From Lagopus muta (taxonomy: Eukaryota; Chordata; Aves; Galliformes; Phasianidae), in assembly GCF_023343835.1 (NCBI RefSeq), contig NC_064447.1:2914001-2978000 (forward strand): a stretch of DNA of 64,000 nt, written 5' to 3'. Both the position numbers and the translations under genes were made by a program. Positions within the stretch are counted from its first letter, which is position 1. Every line of letters begins with the position of its first letter. Positions 22,039-38,500 of this stretch are shown here, in pieces. The notes below the pieces were generated by a model. It did not search any database and had not been told where the DNA came from. It worked only from the letters and a program-made list of their open reading frames with translations.

Positions 22039-25000
22039 ATGAGCGTGGCGGTCACGTTGGCGGAGCTGGCGGATGTCGCCTTCCGCACGGCCCGTGGCTG
22101 CGGTGTCAACGCCGGCGCCCTGCAGCTCCTCCTGCGCGGGCTGCTGGAGCACCTGCGGCTGCAAAATGCCGCCACGCACCTCTCCGAGGACGAGAGGGGC
22201 CTCCTGCAGCCCGAGGTCAGCGCCAGGCCCCCCATTCTCCTCCATCCGGGCCATCCTGGCGGGTCCCTGGGTGTGACGGAGCTGCCGAGCTCTGGGCAGG
22301 GACCTGGCACGCCGGCCGCTGACACGGAGCAGATGGTGCAGCTGAGGAAGAGGATAGAGGTGATTGAGGAGGGGATGACGAAGGTGAGGAGCCATCCTCA
22401 GCATCCTGCCCCACGCAGTGCTGTGCCTGTGTTGTGTCGTGTCCACGTCCCCAGTGATGTCTCCTCAGACAGGACTGGAGAACCTGGCATAGCACAGGGC
22501 CATATTTCTAGTTCAGGTGATGGTAGCTTAGCTATGAGGTTTCATTAGACTGCAATACGTTAACATTGCCACTGGCCAAAGGTGGTTTTGGCTACTTTTT
22601 ATCTGCCCCTTTTTATCTGAGGAAATGCCTCCATTGCATGATGCACACTTTGTGTTGTGATCTGCTGACAGGTACTTCAGGTTGCCCGGGGAAAGTGCAG
22701 GTGCCCCATTCCTGGAAGCACACAGGGCCAGGCTGGATGGGATCCTTGGCAGCCTGAGCTAGTGTTTGTTTGGCAACTCTGCCTATGACAGTGGGGTTGG
22801 AGCTTGATGATGTGGCAGCCCCTCTGGGTCTGAGCTCTGTGTCCCAAAGGGCCCTCCAGTCCCAGGTGCTGCATGCCGCTCAGAGGCACTGGCTGGGCAC
22901 TGTTCCTCAGGTCACAGACACACTACAGGAGGTGCTCACCAACACCTGCTCCCTGAAAACCACCATCCAGGCCTTCCAGGAAGAGCTGCAGCTCCTGAAG
23001 GACAGTTTCCAGAAGGTATGTGAGTGGAGCTGGGCACTTGGTAAATAGCTCTTAGCGGGGGGGGGGGGGGGAGGGGGAGGTCAGACTCTATGGGCATCTC
23101 CACGTATGGCAAAGGGGCACGGGGTTACAGGGATGAATGGAGCTGGGATCTGCCCAGGGGTTTTGGAGAAACAATGCCCAGCAGTGTCCAGCACAGGCAT
23201 TGTTTGGCTGCATGGAGCCTTTACTGGACACTGCTGACACTGATACCAGTCTCAGTCCCTGTGGGTGCTGAGCCCTTTGATGTCCCTGTTTATCAGACTG
23301 GTCTGGAGGAGCTGCGAGAGCAGGTGATACAGCAGGACAAACACAGCCACCTCCTGCAGAACATCCTGAGCCAAATGGTGAGCCTGGCAAAGCGGCTGGA
23401 AGCAAGTACCCAGCCCCTGGCACTGACTTTCAGGGTTGGGGACAGCATGGCGCTGGGTGTGCTGGCCAGGTTTGGTGTCCTGTCCTCACTGCAGAGGCTG
23501 CTCAGGCTCTCCCTGCCACAGCAGGGCTGATTTCTCTGCTGGTCACAGGTGGAGGTGCGGCAGCAGCTGAGCTCCTTCCCCTGGCAGACCGGAATGCTGT
23601 GCTCGCTCTGCAGGCTGCCTGCTGGTGAGGTTTGTGCATGCTCCTGGTTACCAGCTCCAGCTGGAGGCTGGCAGGGCTCTTCTCCCTCCCCTGAACCTTG
23701 GGGCTGTTTCATTTCAGAAGCTTTCCAGCCAGGACCTCATCCCTGAGTCCTCACAGGAGCCAGCTCTCGAGGCCCCATGCAGGCTGAGCGGGCTGTTGGA
23801 GCAGCACGAGAGTGTGGAGACCTGCATCACCTGCAGCAAGAGCACGCTTCAGCAGCACGGTGAGCACTGACTTATCCACTGTGTTGGGTCACTGTGCTGG
23901 GCTGAGCCACTGTGGCCTTGCTAGGTGCAACATGTGGCAATGGCTACACTCAGCCATCCTTGCTGAGTCTTCACTCCACTGCAGCCCCTGTGTCCCTCTG
24001 TCTTTCTCCCAGCCAAGCTGCCTGCAGCAAAGCTTTGGTGTATTTTCAGCTGGCCGGGGGACCTCAGAGGATGTGGCCACGGAGAAGATGCGGGGAGAAG
24101 TAAGGCACCTGTAGGACAAAGGAGAGAAAGCGTCCGGTTGCCCAGGCCTCAGGGGTGCTGCCCAGTGGCCTGGGGGCTGCAGCCCACTGCTCCACTCACC
24201 AGGAGCACACTGGGGCCACTCAGGAGCCCACCTCATGTGGCTTCCTTGTGCTGTACACTTGCCAGGGGTCAGATTTCGGCAGGGAGGTGCTGAACCAGGT
24301 GGGACAGCTGCAAGAGCAGTGCACAAGACTCCAGGAGGCTGCAGAGCAGCTGTGGGGTGACTCCAAGGACACTCAGGTGAGTGTGGTCACCAGCTCAGCT
24401 CAGGAGCCACTCGTGCTGTAGTTAGTGTCAGGTCCAGGCTGGAGGCAGGCCTGTCCAGCCTTGGTGTGTCCCCACCTCAAGTTGTTCAGCGTGGCAGGAT
24501 TTTGCAGACTGTGTGCTGTTAGAATGGGGCGTGGGTGTTGTGAATAGGGGCAGAGCATGGGCGTGCAGGGATGGAGGTCTGCTGGAGATGGCTGACACCA
24601 CATCCTCTCAGAAAGCAGATGAGACTACACTGGAGACCAAAGCAAGCCAGGATGAGTTGCAAAATACCATGGCCCAGCTGAGTGAGATGATGCAGGACTT
24701 GCTGCAGAGGATGTTCCTGCATGGCCAGGACAGGCATAAAGCCTCAGAGCTCACCAGAGAGAGGAACTCCAAGGTAGTAGTGTCACCCAGAGAGGATGGA
24801 GGGACGTGCCAGACCAGGGGACGGTATCCCTGTGTATAGTCTGCAAAGAGAGGGCAAGCGCTGAGCCTGCCTTGTGCCAGGGCTGGGAGAGTCCTGGGGT
24901 GTTGCCAACATCCCCCAGGGGCAGCAGTGTCCCCAAAAATGGGCTTGGTGTCCCTTTGCCCTTCCTGAACTTGTGCCATGTGGTGCAGGCACAGCGGCAG

Positions 25001-26326
25001 CAGACTTGGAGGCTCAGCAAGCAGTGCCACTGCCAGAGACCTTACTTTGACACCAGCAGTGCCAACAGACTCAAGAGGTGAGGGCTGCTAGTTCTTATTC
25101 TACCCCCCTTCACACTACCTTGTCCCTCTCTGTCCCATCTCATCACTTCCAATCCTGTCCCGCCCTGCCCTGTCCATCCCATACAGATCCTGTTTGTCCC
25201 ACTCTGCCCATGGGGTGCTGGCCACCCATGGGACCTCCCATGGTCCCCGCCTGCCAGTGGGATGCTGAGCAACTGCCCCTATGTTGCAGGAACCTCTTTG
25301 ATCCCATGAAGTGCATCTCCTGTGACAGACCTCTGGCCGCAGCCCCAAGGCTGTGAGTAGTGTGCAGACTGTGCGCTGCACCTGCGCTACTGCCCAGCTC
25401 TGCCTTATTTTGCTCACCTGCAGGCCTTTGGTGACAGTCCGCAAGGCCACTGCTGGTGGCTCCGACTGCCTGGCACAGCAGCTGCCAGGAAGGTGAGGCC
25501 AGGGAGGTCCCTGCCTCTCCCTCTGGGGTCCCCTTCCCTTGGCAGTAATGGTAACATCAGTTACCATCTCCTTCTCAGGGAGACCGAAGGGCGCAACCAG
25601 ATCAGCCAGGGTCCCACAGCTCCCACCAGGCCACCGTCTGCCTCCAGCTCCCTCACTACCATCTGTCCCTTCGGAGTCCCTGCAGACCTCACCTACAACA
25701 ATGTGAGGCCCGTCCCTGTGTGAAGTGTGTGCTGGAAACCAGCTGGGCCCAGCTGGGGTGGGATGCTGGGAGCTGAGCACCTCCAATGGCATCTGCTGCT
25801 CCTCCCTGTAGGGTCAAGTGGATATTTTGGGCATTGATGGAATCATCTACAAGGGCAGGCTAAGCTCACAGGCCACCAATGGCGCAGCCACTCGGGGCAG
25901 GGACTTCCCAGGTAGGGGAGCAGCCCTGGGGCACTGCATTAGCTCCAGCCCGAGCCAGCAGTGCTTGAAGTGGCTCAGGTGCTACCTCAGCCTCATGTCC
26001 TGCTGCTAACAGTGCTTTTGCATTCTGCCCTGAAGGCACAAAATCCCCTCAGCCCTCTGCCCAGCACACTGCAGAGAAGGTGCGCCGCAACCCCAAGTAT
26101 GGCAGCCAATACGTGTCCCCGTACTCATGTGAGTGCCTGTCCCAGGTGTCCCACACACAGTCAGCCCTGCTGTGCACGCTCACCCCGCTGTGTGCTGCCA
26201 GGGCTGAGCCCCACACCGTGCTGTTTGTCCTTCTGTGCTGCAGGTGCTGCCATGCGGACAAGGATGGTCTCCTCAGCGGGTCGCTGGCCGGCCTCTGCTG
26301 GCGGCAGCAGGATGGCAGGTGTATGA
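22039..26326 (+). CDS. C16orf96: C16orf96 homologue (DUF4795 protein), 14 coding exons, ~538 aa
   Basis: Exons: 22039-22383, 22911-23015, 23297-23377, 23718-23859, 24050-24099, 24266-24376, 24612-24773, 24989-25077, 25290-25352, 25424-25492, 25579-25702, 25812-25911, 26036-26128 and 26244-26326 (TGA). All junctions have GT/AG and phases agree, giving 1617 bases. The N-terminus (MSVAVTLAELADVAF) is a helical N-domain. The middle is Gln/Glu/Leu-rich with coiled-coil character (for example GLEELREQVIQQDKHSHLLQ). The C-terminal half has the DUF4795-like block with CHCQRPYFD and FDPMKCISCDRPL, whose Cys pairs may bind metal, then a low-complexity Ser/Pro/Gly tail. No biochemical function is known to me. 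Human C16orf96 is, from memory, about twice as long, so exons may be missing or lost here. The start of exon 2 could also be 22852. A 76-base donor/acceptor-flanked segment at 23549-23624 would break the frame and was left out. Confidence 0.82.
22384..22910 (+). other. C16orf96: C16orf96 intron 1
   Basis: A 527-base intron (GTGAGG donor, TTCCTCAG acceptor) whose right half is occupied by a CR1 fragment ending about 95 bases before the next exon. Nothing else is evident. Confidence 0.75.
22690..22815 (+). mobile_element. CR1 LINE fragment in C16orf96 intron 1
   Basis: Diverged but readable CR1 3' motif order on the + strand: 'gtgccccattcctggaagca', 'gccaggctggatgggatcct', 'ggcagcctgagctagtg' and 'gtggggttggagcttgatga'. 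It lies just upstream of the acceptor of exon 2, so the distal part of that acceptor region may derive from it. Confidence 0.75.
23057..23080 (+). repeat. Poly-G tract in C16orf96 intron
   Basis: Fifteen consecutive G, then A, five G, A and two G. It lies 42 bases past the end of coding exon 2 (23015). The tract could form a G-quadruplex in RNA or DNA and is likely to vary in length. Confidence 0.85.
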
Positions 26327-26712
26327 GCTGGCTGCGGGTGGTGTGAGTGTACAGCAAGGGGCTTCAGGGATTGGAGGGGTGGGGGCCATGCTGCCCCAGC
26401 CTCTCCTTCCCCCTCACAGCCTCTTATCACAGCAGGGTAACACCATATGCCATAAATCTCTCTCCTCTGCTGCCTGGGCTCTGTGTGGTTCCTGAGCATA
26501 CAGGGCATCCTGGGGGAGGACCTTGCAGAGATCCTGGTGCAGCCTCCAGGATGGGGCAGTGCAGGTGGTTCCTGCCCCATTTTAGCCCCAGCCAGGTGTG
26601 GGCTGCTCTCCCCACAGCACTTTGAGATGCCTCCCCAGAGGGATGCTTCTGGATCATGCTGAGTCCCAGTGAGCTCTCTAACCAGTCCACAGGTCCCTGG
26701 TTAGCCCTGGGC
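26327..26712 (+). other. C16orf96: C16orf96 3' UTR and gap
   Basis: No canonical AATAAA was found after the TGA; CATAAA at about 26451-26456 is the nearest weak variant. The unit ends at a CR1 copy. I see no other gene. Confidence 0.4.
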
Positions 26713-27068
26713 TGGAGCATGTCTCCTACAAAGGCAGGCTGAGGAAGCTGGGCTTGTTAATCCTGGGGAAGAGAAGGCTCTGGAGAGACTCACTGCAGCC
26801 TTTCCGTATATAAAAGGAGCTTGTAAGAATGATGGACTTCTACAGGGCTCTGTACTGACAAGGAGCAGCAGTTTTAAACTAAAAGAGGGGACATTTAGGT
26901 TGGATATAGGAAAGAAATTTGTCACGCAGAGCACAGTGATGCCCTGACCAGAGTCATGAGTGCCCCATCCTTGGAGATACCCAAGGCTGTGGATGGGGCC
27001 CTGGGCAGTCTGAGTTGGTGGGAGGTGTTACTGCCCATGGTGGGGTTGGACTGGATGTTCTTCACATC
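26713..27068 (+). mobile_element. CR1 LINE fragment in the C16orf96/UBALD1 convergent gap
   Basis: About 356 bases of sense CR1 3' sequence are recognisable: 'caggctgaggaagctgggct', 'gaagagaaggctctggagag', 'agttttaaactaaaagaggg', 'gccccatccttggagatacc' and 'ggggttggactggatgttct'. It is the longest CR1 copy in the window, 5' truncated and non-coding, lying between two convergent 3' ends. Confidence 0.93.
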
Positions 27069-27817
27069 CCACCACTGCTGCAAACGAAGCAGAGACACTG
27101 GGTTCAAAGCAGAGCGTGTATTGCAAGCAGCTGCGACATGTCCAGAGAGACTTGCAGCTGCCAGGAGAAGAAAAGAACAGAGGGGTTAAAAATGATCCCA
27201 GTCTGTAGGGTTACACTTTGTCATGCAAAAAGCCCCAGGGCAAACCCCATCCCAGGAGGGTGAGGGGATGTTGTGTGGCTCACCCAGGGCTCCGCATCTG
27301 CCCCCGGGGCTCTGCGCCTGCCTCAGCCCTGCTCACCCCCAGCACAGCAGTACAGGGTGCAGGAGCAGCCCTTGCTCTCCTTCTTCTCCTCATGAAGAAC
27401 CAATATGGGGTATCTGCCCCCCCCATCCTGCCACATGAGGCCAAAGGAAGGGGGCACTTGGGCAAGGTCTGGCGCAGGGACCGTGAAGAAGGAGCCTCTT
27501 CCTCCGTAAGTGTTACTTGCATGCAAATTCCAGTGTCCCAAAGGAGGGGGCTGCACCCTCCCCGAGTCCAGGCAGAGGCTGGCAGCAGTCTGTCCCACGC
27601 AGCCTCCCGCTGTCCCTGGGGAGCTCTGCTCAGCTCTAGGACAAGTAAAAACTACTTCAAACCAAACCCATGCAAGGCAGCTATTTGCTCATGTGTCTCT
27701 GTGGCTGCCAGACCCCCTGGCAGCAGTTTCTCTCCTCTTTGGGGAGGGGGGGGGGGAGAAATATATATATAAATTTATATGTAGGGGTCCCCGCTGCAAT
27801 CGCTCTCCACCGCAGCC
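27069..27817 (-). other. UBALD1: UBALD1 3' UTR (inferred)
   Basis: About 0.75 kb between the UBALD1 stop and the CR1 copy. No canonical AATAAA is present on the - strand; the variant AATACA (+ strand TGTATT, 27117-27122) is the best candidate near the far end. The proximal part holds an AU-rich palindrome followed by a C-rich tract. Confidence 0.45.
27741..27780 (-). repeat. UBALD1: AU palindrome and C-rich tract in the UBALD1 3' UTR
   Basis: On the transcribed (-) strand an (AT)n block containing the 14-base perfect palindrome ATATAAATTTATAT (27767-27780) is followed by a C-rich run (11 C, then U and four C). It starts about 38 bases after the stop codon. AU-rich and poly-C elements can bind RNA stability factors; a role here is a guess. 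Confidence 0.75.
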
Positions 27818-33194
<5,377 letters not shown>

Positions 33195-33440
33195 TCAACA
33201 ACACCGCCGCCTCCAATGAACGAGCGGCGGGGGCGGGCCCGGCTGGGGTGGGGCGGGTCACGTGGGCGGGCGAACGGGGTAGGGGGGGGCGCGGCGCGGC
33301 TCCGGGCGTGCGGTGTTTACAGTCGGCCGCGTGCGGTTTCCTGTTGACGTGCGGGGAGCGGCCGCGGACGACCGGGAACGGCCCGTGTGCCTCGGGACTT
33401 GTGAGGCGGTGCAGGGCCTGCTAGGCTTCCGCCTCGTGGG

Positions 33441-34840
33441 TTAAAGCCGAGGCCTGGCACGGCAGCGGCGGCAGCGCGGTGCTCCCCGGCTATCCCGCGA
33501 CCTGTTGTGTCTCTCCCATCCCAGGAACGCAAACCCCGCTGCGCTCCTCACCCCCCACCCTGTGTTTGGGGAACGTTCTGGAAGCCCTCTCCGCCGTGAA
33601 AGGATGCTTTGAGCGCCGTATGGCCGTAGTGGGGGGCGCAGTCGGCGCTGCCCGAGGACAATGGTGCTGCTGAGTACCAGGAGCAATCAGTGTGCGTATG
33701 GGGAAGAGGAGCCGATGGAGTGAGATGGGGAGCACTGCTGCTCCTTGGAGCTTAGGAGGGCTGAGGGCCTCCAGGGATCTGCTCCAGGCTGCAGCTCATG
33801 TTGCCGTGGTGGGCTTTGCCTTGCCGGGTTGTTCCATAGCCAGGCCTGTGCTCTGTGTATGGCTGCAGTTGCAGCTGAGGTGTTGGACCAGAGCAGGGTG
33901 GAGCTTGCAGGCCTCAGGCACAAATTGCCTCAGTGTTGCCCAAAGTTGTGTGCCTGGAGCCAGCTGTCCCCCAGTGCCTGTGTGTCCTCCTACAGCCACT
34001 GCCCCAACATCAGCAAGGAGCCATCTGTGCAGAGGGGAGCATGTCAGGGAGTGTTGCAGAGGAGAAAGAAGCAGAAGGGCTCTGCAGCCAGCACTGCAAT
34101 CCTCCTGCAGAGTTACATTAGCTAGAGAACACCGTGCACTTGTGGAGATCTTGCAGCTTGGTTTGTGTAGGGGGAAGGGCTGGCCTGGGTCCAGCAGGGT
34201 GTCTGGGGAGGGCTGTGAGCTCTGTGCAGTGTTACGGAGGCAAAGTTCACAGGCATGCCACTCCTTCTGGCCAGGAATAGCTGTCAGCGCTGTCTCCAAG
34301 GCTTTGTTTTACAAGCAAATGAAAAAGAGTAGCAGGGAGGGGGCAGGAGGCAAAGCATTTTGCTCTGCTAGGCCACAGGCTCCATGCAGCTGGTTGGACT
34401 TTGGCTGAGCAATAAGCACCAGGCTGCAAGCAAACACACTCCTTAGTTACAGGGCTGCTTGTGACTCCAGCCAGGATGCACCGTGAAAGGCAGCAGTGAT
34501 GCTGTGGGAGGTTGGGTGCTTCCTTGCAGGGCCGTCACATTCTCAGATTGACGTTCCAGTGCCCGAGGTCCAACCTCAACACCTTTTTGATGGGTGAGGA
34601 GGTGGTGCACTGGGTGCTGGTGCTCCGGGACCTGGTGCCCCGGCTCTTGGTGGCAGTGAGCTGAGGACAGAGCTCCCAGCGGAAGGATCTCCCCTGCACA
34701 CTGCTCCTCCTCGGCCACCCTGCTGGATAGCATCGCTTCACCTCTACATCTTGCCTACAATCACGCACGGCCGGGGTTGCGTCCCGCACACAGCGCGGAC
34801 GACAGGAAAACAGCGGACACAGGAAAAACTGCTGCGCGCA
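33441..34840. other. Intergenic gap between divergent UBALD1 and MGRN1
   Basis: About 1.4 kb between the two CpG islands. Both strands have a few hundred bases of open frame, but they overlap each other, show no recognisable domain and occur in G+C-rich sequence where stops are rare. I see no gene I can support. An upstream antisense or enhancer RNA is possible. Confidence 0.5.
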
Positions 34841-35500
34841 GAACGCATCTCTGCGCGTGCGCCGCAGCGGCGCCCTCTGCTGGCGCAGTGCCGCGTGCTG
34901 GGGGGGAGGAGAACGAGGCGGAGGAAGCGGCTCCGCCGCGGGGCCTGACGGGAGTTGTAGTCGCGGGCTCGGAGGACTCGCTGTCCCAGCGTGCCCCGCG
35001 CCGCCGCCGCCGTGAGTGCGGGTGCGGGCTGCTCGCCGCCGCGTTGCCGTGCCGCCCCCGGGCCGCTGCCGCCATGGGCTCTCTGCTCAGCCGGCGCATC
35101 GCGGGCGTGGAGGATATCGACATCCAGGCCAACTCGGCCTACCGCTACCCGCCCAAGTCCGGTGAGGGTCGCGGCCTCGGGTGGGGAGCGGGGCTTCGCG
35201 CGGGGCCCGGCGCTGCTCGGCGTCCCGTCCGGGCCTCCGCCGGGAGCAGCGCGCGGTGTGCGGTCCCGCTCCGGGTGCGGGGCAGACTGGGGCCGCTCCC
35301 GCCGCTGTGGAGCCGCTGCCAGCCGTGGGGTATCGGGGGGAACTCGGAGCGGGGGAGCGGTGCGGGACCGCCGTGCCGTCACGGCCCGTGTTTGTGTGCG
35401 AAGGGGGAGCTCGGAATACCGGGCTCCGTGCCGGGTTCGGCCCGAGGCTCACCGACGGGCTGGCTGCAGCGGCCGGCCGGCCGGGCTCAGCTTCTGCGGA
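34841..35500 (+). promoter_or_regulatory. MGRN1: CpG-island promoter of MGRN1
   Basis: A dense CpG stretch surrounds the MGRN1 start codon at 35074. It has no TATA box. An inverted pair of ZNF143/THAP11-type elements lies 79-125 bases upstream of the ATG, which is where the start of transcription is expected in such promoters. Confidence 0.75.
34949..34995. promoter_or_regulatory. MGRN1: Inverted pair of ZNF143/THAP11-type elements at MGRN1
   Basis: 34949-34961 reads CGGGAGTTGTAGT, whose reverse complement ACTACAACTCCCG fits the conserved promoter motif ACTAYRNNNCCCR. A second, looser copy, ACTCGCTGTCCCAGCGTGCC, is at 34976-34995 in the opposite orientation. The two point away from each other with a 14-base gap. 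Confidence 0.6.
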
Positions 35501-38500
35501 GTGATCTATTCCTTCCTTTCACAAAAGCAGCCGTCAGGGCGTTCTGATGTCTCTCTCCCTTACCGTACCCACACGCTGTTCCCGTGGCTCGGGACAGGTG
35601 CTGCGTCCTACGGGCTGTCAGGGCTGTGATGGAGCCGGGGTTCCCCTTGGGTTTGTTGTGGTGGCAGATCTGAAGCGGAGGCCTGCCGTCGTTGCACCCT
35701 GGCTTGTTGCAGGTTTGCCTTCGGTAAGGATGGGGGTTTTCCACGAGCCCTTTCCTGGTGCGGCTGCTCGGGAGCTGCCAGGCCTACATGGCACTCACAG
35801 CTAACACTGGCACTAACAGCACAGCTGGCACCTGTCTGATACTGACACGTGGACAGGATTTTAGATGTTAGATTCCAACTGGATTAATTATTACTACCGC
35901 ACACAATGAACCTTCAACTACTTCTTTGAATTCATCACCGTTCAGTTTTCTTACTGTTGTAATTAGTTGGATCAGTGTTTAAGCTGTGTTGGGCTTCAGC
36001 CAATGTACTCATAGACAGAAGTCATGACAGCAGTGCTGTGTTCCTGGGGTCTGCTCCACACTCACTTCCCCAGGAGCAGTGATGTCCCTGATGCTGTCAC
36101 AGAGCCTACCAGTGCAGCCCCTAGTAAACCAAACAGCTGATGCTTTCCAGCAGTTGATTAAAAAACATACTTATTTCCTTAACAGCTTTGGATGCAATTA
36201 GGTGCTTGTTAATTGTGGCTGAATTTTGTGTTGTACTTGCTTGTGCTTTTCTAGAAAGCATGCTGGCTGTGGCCTTTCTCCTCACCTTCTTGAGGTTTAT
36301 CCAGCAAGGCTGTGTTGGCTTCAGGGAGAAGAGCTGTTGGAGCTCATGTTGATTTGTGCAGAACAGATCTGAGCGCTTCTAAGCTTTAGAGTCAGAGGGT
36401 TACTGAGAGAGGAGTGGAAGGAGTACTGCCATTGCCACAGCCTGCCTCATTTTAAGGTGATGTGTTCAGGTGGATGCTGTCCCCTGGTCCTGCAGTCCTT
36501 GGGCTGGCTGACTTGGGGCTGACAGGGCTGCTGTCCCTAGCATGAAACCCCACAGCCTGAAGTGGGCGTAGGTCAGACGTGATTCCACTGAGCTCACTGT
36601 TGAGCTTCATAAAGTTCTTAGGCTAAATGATTGCTAATTATTCCCAACTCAACAATATCGCAGCAAGCTCTGTACTGCTTTAAAGGAAAAAGGCAGATTT
36701 TCCATCTGATGTGTTGTGTGTTTGAATGTGTGCCCTGCAGTGCCAGCCTGACACCCCTGCAGGCTCTTGGCTGCCCACAGGCTAATTGAAATGCAGAAGT
36801 ATGGGCAGGGTGTGCTTCCTGAGCTGACTCTACTGCTGGGGCCCTGTGTGGCACTGGGGGTTCTCTGCTGCTTTCTGTGTCCCATCCCTCTGGGTTCAAG
36901 CAGCTCCTGACTCGTGGCAGGTGTCTGTGCAGGCTGCTGTGGCTCTGACCAGCTGCTGGCTGGGATTGCTTTGGTGAATGCAGGTTTGCATTCTGGAGCA
37001 AGTATGCCACCTGCTATGAAAGCTGTGTTACGCAAGGAGAAAGCCACAGAGTGTGGGCATCCCAGTGGTGATGGAAGCAGCATGTCAGCCTCCCTGTGGA
37101 AGGGAGTGGAGCTACTTTACCAGGCAATACTGAGCATTGGCATCTCGTTGAGTGAGGGCTGGGTGCAAATGCTGTGATGAATATTCACTTTTCCTCTATT
37201 GGCTGTTGGGGTGCTCAGTGCTGGGTCAGCCATGCTCTGTGGAAGATGGAGCTGGCTGTTAGGGGATCCACCTTGGTCCCAATGAACCAAAGTCACTGAC
37301 AAGGGGCTGGCAGATCATTCAGCAGCCTCCTGCAGCCAGCATGCAACAGGGTAATTAAGAGTCCTCCTCTGAAAGTTCCTTGTGTGGTCCTCTGAGGTTC
37401 TGGCTATGGGTTGTCTGCGTTTCCCTTTCTGCATCCAGCCAAGTGCTGTAAGGTGACTCCTAATTTCTGTACGTTGCTTTTCACTGGTACCTATTAACCT
37501 TCCTTGCTTTGTGGAGCTGCAAGCATTGCTGATGCCTGCCTGGTTGGAAGGGAGTTGGAAGAGCGCCCAGCCTGTAGTGAGGAATCAGTGCCTCCATGCA
37601 CTGGGCTAAAAGCAGGTAATCACAAGGAGCAGCTCCTGAACCTCGCTGTGCTTCTGTGCTTGGAACAGTAGAATGATCCGTGTCATTGCACACAGCCTCG
37701 CTGTGTGCTGCCCCTATCACTTCAGCAACCAGCGAGCAATGCACCAGTGCTTCTGCAGCTCATTTGTCAGCTCATTGCTTGCTCCCCAGAGCTCATCCGC
37801 AGTGTGCGGCGGGCAGGGCATGCCCTTGGGATGGCCTTCCTCCCCCTGGAGTAGGTGCTTGCAAGAATATTGCAGACCTTGGCTTTTTTGGGAGCAAAAA
37901 GGAGAGAGACGATGCCTCTGTGAAACCTGCTTTGTTGTTTGGACCCAGTCTGTCACCTTGCTCTTGGCTCGGAAGCCGTGTGCATTGTGACAGTGCTGGG
38001 ACAGAAGTACTGCAGGTGCAGTCAGTCCCATTGTCCCTGTTATTGTGCTGTATTCCTGGAGGCCTTCAGCCCCACCTGCTGCAGCTCCTTCCTTGCCACC
38101 TAGGCACTTGTCTTATGGCTCAGCAGCAGTTTCTTCCTTTGCTGTTGTAATTGCTTTTGTTGATCCGCGTTCTGTTTAGCCCAACTCGGAGCCCCGTTGT
38201 GATTTGCCATGTGATGGCTTTTGGTGACCTGGGCACAGAGGTTGGTGAGGCTGATTCAGATGCTGGCCAAGGAATTAAAGAAAGATCCACTTCTTTCACT
38301 TCACCATTAATTCTAATAGTGGCAGGAAGCCTAAATTGTCATCTAACTGCACTCTCTTCACAAAGGTGCTACAATACAGCTGTCCCAAGCAATGCCTCTG
38401 ACCGTCTTGGGATGCTCTGAAAAGCAAGCTGTCTTTGGAAGGTGCTGTGCTCAGTGGTGGTGAGCCTGTGTCCCCTGGGCTGGGATGCTGATGGCAGAGC

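Noticed and set aside
21346-22548. Open frames up to 289 codons across the CDIP1/C16orf96 island
   Set aside because: The long + frame merely extends the true C16orf96 first exon upstream and into intron 1. The rest is island shadow.
33692-34408. 238-codon + strand open frame between UBALD1 and MGRN1
   Set aside because: It has no recognisable domain, is Cys/Ser/Ala-rich and overlaps a 167-codon open frame on the other strand. I would need conservation or transcripts to call it.
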